From assembly GCA_930367215.1 (NCBI GenBank), contig OV884059.1, forward strand, positions 21,848,945 to 21,912,944: a stretch of DNA of 64,000 bases, written 5' to 3'. The notes beneath the pieces are model-generated. The model was given only the letters and a program-made list of their open reading frames with translations. It was not told where the DNA came from and made no database searches. This document shows, piece after piece, positions 56,993 to 64,000 of the stretch (position 1 is its first letter; the number at the start of each line of letters is the position of its first letter). A program made the position numbers and the translations under genes. This DNA comes from Pollenia angustigena. Taxonomy: Eukaryota > Arthropoda > Insecta > Diptera > Polleniidae.

Positions 56993-57530
56993 CAGCGTTG
57001 CCGTTTTGGTTACTTTTAACCAAAATTGGTTACTTTTTTTCTCAGTGTGTACTTGTGTACTTTTTTCCATTTTGGTTACTTTTTTTCAACTGAAAAGTAA
57101 CCAAATTTTGTCTTACTTGGCTGTTAGACGATCAAGATTTTCACTTCTTATTTTAAAACCCCCAAACTTTTTTACCAATTCACTCATACTTTTAAAAATT
57201 AAATAATGTTTTCTTTCAGTTTATCTTTCAAGTTGAGTGTTTAAATTTAGGTTCAAGAAAACAGCTAATTACAAATTTAATGGGCATATTTTTCGATTGA
57301 GCTTTGGGCCGTTATTTGGGTTTTTAAAAAAGATGATGTGACTGAAATGCAAATATCTTCAAAAACTTTAAACGGATTATGTATTTCTTTTTTTTTTAGT
57401 GGAAGGTTATTAAATTTCTAAAATAACCATGGGTCGTTTGTGAAGATGAGTCGATAAATTTTTGGGCTGTGTAGGGGCTTTAAAAAAATATAACATCACT
57501 GATCTGGGGTATCCTTTTCTTTACTCCTAC

Positions 57531-58268
57531 CAGAGATCAGCAATGAGTAGTGAAAAAGTGAGTAGAGCTAAATCATGACTCATAATTCTTGTACTTATAC
57601 GCACTCATACTTATTCTAATGTTATTCACACTCATATTCACTCGAAAGTTTCATTTTATTCATCGTACTCATACTTAAGGCCGTTACACACTATCCCACA
57701 AAGTCTTTCGTATTTTATAAAAATGCAACCCTGCCATGATAAGTTGTTATTGTTTTTTGAAAATTTATAAACAATAATTACATCAGGGAAGCATTTTCAT
57801 AAAATACGTAAGACTTTGTGGGATAGTGTGTAACGGCCTTTAGCAACATTTGTAGTGTTTGATTTAGAATCTACTCAACTCAATGTGTATAGGCGAAGCA
57901 AAATGCGAGGCTGCAGGATTTGTCCCCGAAATAGCAAAGTGACGATTTGGCAATTACAGTTTACTAAAGTTACATGTATTAAGTGGACGATTTTTCGGCA
58001 AATTTATCTGGCAGCGCTGATTATTAAGTTGTGTGTTTTCTCTGTTGTGTTAAAACGGTAAATGGATGAGCTAAATGATTTGAATCATTGTGAATATTGT
58101 AAGTATTTTCTTGAAATTATAAATCAAGCTGAGGTCATTTATGAGAATATTTCTATTGTGAGTATGAGTGAATCAGAGTAGTTAAGTTGAAAGGATTTCT
58201 ACGCACTTATACTTATAATTGCATGAGTCAGTATGAGTAGCGAAAAAACGATTCATTGCTGATCTCTG
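57531..58268. mobile_element. hAT-type element with CAGAGATCAGCAATGA ends
   Basis: 16-bp perfect terminal inverted repeats. Perfect 8-bp TSD ACTCCTAC (57523-57530, 58269-58276). Subterminal TACTCATA/GAGTATGAGT motifs occur many times on both sides. No transposase. Contains the MITE at 57678-57839. Confidence 0.92.
57678..57839. mobile_element. Palindromic miniature element (AGGCCGTTACACAC ends)
   Basis: 162 bp with arms of about 50 bp (CACTATCCCACAAAGTCTT). TSD TTA (57675-57677, 57840-57842). Third layer of nesting. Confidence 0.9.
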
Positions 58269-58657
58269 ACTCCTACCGAAGCAATATGAAACCTAATAAT
58301 GAACATAGATTTAAAGTCTGTTGATTCTTTAAAAGTTTGAAAGCTCAAACGCAGACAGTTTTGTAAATAGACGAAAATAAGTGTTAGATTTGTTAGGCGG
58401 TGTCAATTCCACAAAAAACTTTTTCAAACAGTTATAAGTTATTGTACCTTCCACACCATCAGTAACATACATACTGTTAAAATTTTATAAAAATCGATCC
58501 ACAGGTTTAGGTGTCTATATACATTCGATAACTTTAGTGCAAATAAAATAGTGTACTTCATACATAAATATTTTGGTTACTTTTTATTGCGTTTGATTAC
58601 TTTATTTTTACATTTTGGTTACAAATTTTTTTTGGTTGTGGCAACACTGGTTATAAC

Positions 58658-60340
58658 GCACGCATAGGCACGATGAATTTATAAATTATCAAGATCACGT
58701 TCACTCACCAACAAAGTTTTTGCTATCATGAACGCTCGCATACAATTAATTTTTAATTTCTCAGAAAGTGGACTTGTTCCCATGTTCTGCAACTCCCGCG
58801 ATTGAAATGTGAGCAATGAAATCAAAATGTCATAAATTGAAACAAACAACTTTTTTTCTTACTTAACTGCGTCCGTAACATTTTTGGCGAGAAATGGCTG
58901 TCACTTAAGAAAATAACTCGCCAATTTACAGAAAAAGTGTGTCTGTAAAATTTTTGTGAGAAAGTTTCTGCCTTGAACTGTCAAATAAATTTAAGAATAA
59001 AAATGGGTCGAGAAAAAATTTTGACACTAAAAAACAATTAAAAATGCAAAATATAAAGAATAATAAAAATGAAATATTGTGTGTTGCTGATCGCATAGCT
59101 TGAATGATCGCCATGATCCAACTTGGGTTTTTACTGAAAGAAAATTATGCCCCGCCCACTTTTACGCCCAGTTTTTTCGATTTATCTAAAATCAGAAAAC
59201 GGCTTCATCAGCTACCGAGCGAAGCCGGGGCGGCCAGCTGGTAAAGAATACAATTAATAATAATATTTTGCTCTTGGCACATTTTTTTATTGTTTAATTA
59301 TTTTGCTTTATACATTTTTATATTATATACGAATGTTTTCAAAGCTCGTTTGAAAACAACAAACATTAAAGTCGCACTTTACATTATTTGGTAAAGCCGA
59401 CGGTTGTATTTTCGCTGACGTCGTTGAAAATGTTTCAATTTTAGTAAATTTTGTTCGTTTTCGACATGAGTTACAGACACATTTTTTTCTCACTTTTCGA
59501 GAAACGATAGAATATTTTGTTTCACATCTTTTCGATGCGAGAAGATCTCAACAAAGTTGCAGAACATGGATGGATAATGTTTGGTTAATATGATTCATAA
59601 TTTTAAGTGATTTTTACATGTCAAAATCGGCGCCGGCTTCTACTTTTGGAAGATCGCATTCGATGTTTGGACCAAACTACTCGGTTGTTTTTTTTGCAAC
59701 TGGGATGTGTTTTCCACAGCTTCCTTAAGCGGCTCAGTATTAATTGTTCTAATATACCAGTTTTAGCAGATTTGCACTCTACTTTTTTTTAAGCCATTTT
59801 TGTTTTATGAATTTTGTTTATACCTACCACCAAAAAATTGGGGATATATTGATTTTGTCATCTTTTTTGTTAAACGTCGAAAGAGTCATACGGCTCAAAA
59901 ACGGATTGGGTACGTTCGCAAATGCAGTTGTTGTGCATTACTTGCGCATTAATAAAGTTTACTGTTTTAAAAGCATCACTGGTAAGAACCTTGGCATCAC
60001 TCTCATATGTCAAAAGTTTTTTTATGCGGCAATTATTGCATCAGTTAATTTTCTGATGCAATAACTTTTGATATAAAGTAAAAAAGCGAATGTGTTCAAT
60101 CTGCTCTCTATCAGGGATCCTATAAAGTATATTTTCTGGTACCTTGTAGAGTTCGAAGGTGATTTTGTCTTTTGAAATGCATCAGTCTGTTGAAATGCAC
60201 GAAAAAGATGCCAATAAAAGACTTGGGGAAAATAATATTTGGTAAATAGGATTAATGACGGCTGATTTGTTTAGTATTGAAAATGGGCAAAATCGGTTCA
60301 TCATTTCGCATAGACCCATACAAATGTTACCCTAGAATAA
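58658..60340. other. No gene; scattered repeat traces
   Basis: Around 59140-59240 CCCGCCCACTTTTACGCCC and CGAGCGAAGCCGGGGCGG look like the end of an INE/MINE-type dispersed repeat. ORFs at about 59607-60064 have no recognisable motif and no codon pattern that stands out. Confidence 0.4.
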
Positions 60341-60457
60341 GGCCCTAATTGTGTAAAACGCAACGCAATGCCAAAAATAACATTGAAAGCAAAAACAACG
60401 TCAAAAATTTGTCAAAATGTTGTTGCGTTGCGTTTGCGTTTTACAAAATTAGGGCCT
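60341..60457. mobile_element. Palindromic miniature element (GGCCCTAATT ends)
   Basis: 117 bp; GGCCCTAATTGTGTAAAACG and the inverse. TSD TAA (60338-60340, 60458-60460). Confidence 0.85.
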
Positions 60458-60460
60458 AAG

Positions 60461-61478
60461 ACTTTTGGCGCGAAAGTGGCTATACGGAATAAGCTAGAGC
60501 AACATAATCAGGCTTACAAGGTTTAATACCCTTTGTACACTTGAATACATTTCGGAGGAATGAATGGAAGATGTTAAAAATGTGTAACATGCACAATCAA
60601 TAAAAAATGTCACCATATCTAAAAAAAAACTTTAATATTTTTTAATACTTTTTTTTACTACAAAAGTGTATTTGGAATTCATTTTGTTTAATAATTTAAA
60701 AAAAAAAATTAACAAAAAAGACTTGCAAAAAAGGAAAAACTATTTATTGCCACTTTTTTAGTGCTGACACTAAAATAAACGAGAGATGTAGAATGGAATA
60801 CAATGAGATAGGAACATCTTGTATAGATGTTGATTTGTAGATCTATCCTATTGCTTATGGCAAAATTTTGACATCTTTGCAAATTGATAGTAGATGATAA
60901 TAAGTGTGAAAAGGCTATTATACACGAAACACCAGTCAAATTACATATTTTGTTAAATATTGCTCGTTTTGAAAAAGAAAAATGAGTTTTTGTAAATGGA
61001 CTAAAACATTAAGATTATTTTTACATAAGTAGATATACATATAACTAAATGATGCGAAATATGATATTAACTGTTTTTAAAAAACCATAAATAATTTTTT
61101 TTTTATTTTACAATTTCTTTCTTATTTGTAAGACTGTGAATCTTCCCTGTTATTTGTTATGGGTGTTTGGTTTTTAGTATATTTCTTTGTTTGTATTCAT
61201 TTACAATTGTTTTAAAAAATTACTAAATTTAATGTAAATATTAATATGCAATTTTATTAATTTAAAGTTTGTTGGAACGTATAATAGTTTATAATTATAA
61301 TGATAATAAGTTTAACAAATATTAATATGTTTGATTTATTTTTTTTAATTTATTTAAAATTTTTCATAGAATTTAAAAAACGAAGAAGGAAGAAAAAAAA
61401 ATTTTAATCGATTTATTTTGTTGTGTATATACTCTAATTTTTAGTATTCATTCAATATTTTAATATTAAATTTGTTTT
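60461..61478. other. AT-rich spacer, no gene
   Basis: No supported feature; the ORF at 60709-60939 (minus) lacks any recognisable motif. Confidence 0.35.
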
Positions 61479-62936
61479 CAACATTATTTTAAAACAATAG
61501 GATTTCACTAGAGTTTCGTATTTTACAGTCCCCATTTTAATTTAATTATAATACATAATTTTTTATTTGATAATACTTTTTAATCCAAAACATTAGATTA
61601 TTTGAGAAAACTCAATGAAATCTTGCTACAAATTCATTCATTAACTTTAGAAAAACTTATGATATCGCAATTTTCAAGAAATTAAAAAAAAAAAAAAAAA
61701 ATTAAATCAAGAAAAATGTGTTTATCGATAACGACTACAAAATTTAAAAGAAAACAAATTTTTTAAATCTTATGAATAAAAAAGTTTTCTAAAAAAATCT
61801 TGTAAATAAAAAATATTATCGACTACGAAAACAATTTTCAAGAAATATCTTATCGATAATAACAAAATTTTCTATAGCAAATCTTTCTGAAATTACCAAC
61901 ATTATTTAAAGATAATCTTATCGATAACGACAAAGTTATCTTAAAATCTTTCTAACAAAACTCTTGTTGATAACAATTTGTTTTTTAAGAAAATCTTATC
62001 GATAAAAAAATTTTCTAAAACAAAATTTTCAAAAAAAAATTTTTGTCAGTAACATAATTAACTAAAGAAAATCTTGCCGATAGCATCATTTTCTAAAGAA
62101 AATCTTGTCGATAACATAATTTTCTAAAGAGAATCTTATCTGTACCAAAATTGTCTTAAGAAAATCTTATCGATATCATAATTTTCTAAAGAAACGAAAT
62201 TTTTTTTCAACATTATTTTAAAACAATAGGATTTCACTAGAGTTTCGTATTTTACAGTCCCCATTTTAATTTAATTATAATACATAATTTTTTATTTGAT
62301 AATACTTTTTAATCCAAAACATTAGATTATTTGAGAAAACTCAATGAAATCTTGCTATAAATTCATTCATTAACTTTAGAAAAACTTATGATATCGCAAT
62401 TTTCAAGAAATTAAAAAAAAAAAAAAAAAAATTAAATCAAGAAAAATGTGTTTATCGATAACGACTACAAAATTTAAAAGAAAACAAATTTTTTAAATCT
62501 TATGAATAAAAAAGTTTTCTAAAAAAATCTTGTAAATAAAAAATATTATCGACTACGAAAACAATTTTCAAGAAATATCTTATCGATAATAACAAAATTT
62601 TCTATAGCAAATCTTTCTGAAATTACCAACATTATTTAAAGATAATCTTATCGATAACGACAAAGTTATCTTAAAATCTTTCTAACAAAACTCTTGTTGA
62701 TAACAATTTGTTTTTTAAGAAAATCTTATCGATAAAAAAATTTTCTAAAACAAAATTTTCAAAAAAAAATTTTTGTCAGTAACATAATTAACTAAAGAAA
62801 ATCTTGCCGATAGCATCATTTTCTAAAGAAAATCTTGTCGATAACATAATTTTCTAAAGAGAATCTTATCTGTACCAAAATTGTCTTAAGAAAATCTTAT
62901 CGATATCATAATTTTCTAAAGAAACGAAATTTTTTT
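61479..62936. repeat. 729-bp tandem duplication, two nearly identical units
   Basis: CAACATTATTTTAAAACAAT starts at 61479 and at 62208. The two units differ by one substitution (CTACAAATTC/CTATAAATTC) and one base in a long A run. Each unit contains 250 bp of unique DNA and the beginning of the TATCGATA-rich array. Confidence 0.93.
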
Positions 62937-63700
62937 AAAAATCTCGTCGATAACAAAACTTAAAAAAAAAATTTTCTAAATTTCTAAAGAAAATCTTATC
63001 GATAACATAATTTTTTTAAGAAAATCTTGTCCATAATATCATAATTTTGTAAATATAATTTTTTAAGGAAAAATCTTATCGATAACAATTTTTTGTAAAA
63101 ATCTCGTCGATAACAAAATGTGCAAAGAAAATTTTGTTGGTTACATAACTTTCTAAAGAAAATCTTAGCGATAACATAATTCTTGTCCAATCTTGTCCAT
63201 AACAAAATTTTCTTAAGTATTAAATCTTATCGATATCATAATTTTTTAAAGAAAATCTTATCGGTAACACATTGTTTTAAAAAATCTCGTCGATAACAAA
63301 ATTAAAAAAAAAATCTTGTCAATAACAAAATTTTCAAAAAATAATTTTGTCGGTAATAAAATTTCTAAAGAAAATCTTATCGATGCCATGATTTGCTAAA
63401 GAAAATCTTATCGATAACATCAGTTTCCAAAAAAAATGTTATCGATAACGCAATTTTTTTAAGAAAATCTTGTCCATAACAAAATTTTCTAAAGTAAATC
63501 TTATCGATATTATAATTTTTTAAAGAAAATTATTACCGAAAACATAATTTTCTTAGAAAATCGTATCGATATCATATTTTCTAAAGAAAATCTTGCCAAT
63601 AGCAAAATTCTGTAAAAAATTTTTTGTCTATAGCAAAATTTTGTTAGAAAAATTTAACCGATAAAATAATTTTCGAAAGAAAATCTTGTCAATAATTAAA
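61715..63700. repeat. Tandem array of about 30-bp units rich in TATCGATA
   Basis: The degenerate unit AAAGAAAATCTTATCGATAACATAATTTTCT-type repeats head to tail at a spacing of about 28-40 bp. I count 17 exact TATCGATA octamers and many one-base variants (TTGTCGATAAC, TTACCGATA). TATCGATA is the DREF-binding DRE motif of Drosophila, and CGATA is bound by BEAF-32. Satellite-like; no ORF. Confidence 0.8.
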
Positions 63701-64000
63701 TTTTACCATTGTTTTGTATTAGGATTTGAATATTTCATGCTTAAACTTTTGGGCATTTCATAAAAAGATTTCATTAACACATTGCATCTGGGGAAGGAGG
63801 GGGCGGGTTAATATAGACATAACTTTTAGTCATAAATTTAATGTATATTAAAAATTTTATATAATATATATAACTATTAAATTTTTTTGGTTTAAACTTG
63901 TATAATTTGGAGTCAATTGAAAAAAATTACTCATTTTGCGTTATTTTTGTGAACTTTTTTGTAATCATCTTTGAGTGTGTACTCGTATGTATGTACGACT
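63701..64000. other. No feature seen
   Basis: AT-rich right edge of the window with a short GC tract GGGGAAGGAGGGGGCGGG at about 63790. Confidence 0.4.

Larger units (their letters stand above)
56993..58649. mobile_element. hAT-type element with CAG(C/T)GTTGCC ends
   Basis: CAGCGTTGCC at 56993 and GGCAACACTG ending at 58649. Perfect 8-bp TSD GTTATAAC (56985-56992, 58650-58657). GGTTAC motifs repeat near both ends (57008-57110 and 58565-58625). No transposase. It carries a piece similar to the CACTA-type element (about 57310-57470) and the insertion 57531-58268. Confidence 0.9.

Noticed and set aside
59607..60064. Possible small genes
   Set aside because: Short ORFs with no recognisable domain and no splice or poly(A) context that supports them.
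61715..63700. CRISPR-like or other spaced-repeat array
   Set aside because: The units are degenerate, without conserved repeats separated by unique spacers, and the genome is clearly from a fly.

Overview
The window is AT-rich nuclear DNA from a higher (brachyceran) fly, most likely a calyptrate such as a blowfly or house-fly relative. The evidence is GT-AG introns with AATAAA-type ends, protein sequences very close to Drosophila, and dense DINE-1/INE-1-like repeats carrying GACAGACGGACA and TATACCC/GGGTATA. There are no bacterial operons, CRISPR arrays or rRNA. Four host genes can be reconstructed exon by exon: the last two exons of Cdc42 (+, 3660-4035); a mitochondrial tRNA threonylcarbamoyl transferase of the OSGEPL1/Qri7 family (+, 8837-13666, 408 aa); a Golgi ACBD3/GCP60-like protein (-, 22291-13852, 455 aa), tail to tail with it; and the beta-adaptin AP-1-2beta/Bap (-, 38200-34252, 919 aa). 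From 38.3 kb to the right edge I find no host gene.

Nearly everything else is mobile DNA, and much of it can be classified from termini and target-site duplications (TSDs). (1) A complete Transib element (14901-18247) lies in the long ACBD3 intron. It has CACAGTG-type ends, a 5-bp CAGCG TSD and an uninterrupted RAG1-related transposase with D, D, E, CxxC and HKxLAH in place. (2) hAT-type elements with 8-bp TSDs include a large set with CAAGGCGAATT ends; the extreme case is a 23-bp element that is just two ends joined (30350-30372). (3) Short, almost wholly palindromic elements with 3-bp TWA TSDs (PIF/Harbinger-like) occur in several families, often inserted in one another. (4) A CACTA-ended element with a TAA TSD (50266-52327) is split by a truncated LINE. 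(5) There are three degraded non-LTR retrotransposons, a mariner remnant, a tRNA-derived SINE family, one LTR/polypurine-tract remnant and DINE-1-like repeats.

Region by region: 1-3659 is the end of a Cdc42 intron filled with hAT-type miniature elements; 4036-8836 is the Cdc42 3' region plus stacked elements; 8837-13666 is OSGEPL1, whose first intron holds a 2.1-kb inverted-repeat-bounded segment with an unrecognised 162-aa ORF; 13852-22291 is ACBD3 with Transib, LINE and hAT insertions in one intron; 22.8-34.2 kb is repeat-rich; 34252-38200 is Bap with a GC-AG first intron; 38.8-61 kb is nested transposons; 61.4-63.7 kb is an array of about 30-bp units rich in TATCGATA, including a nearly identical 729-bp tandem duplication. 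The four host genes have unrelated jobs (cell polarity, mitochondrial tRNA modification, Golgi scaffolding, clathrin coat) and show no functional cluster. The most unusual content is the intact Transib, the minimal hAT, the layered insertions and the intronic ORF.
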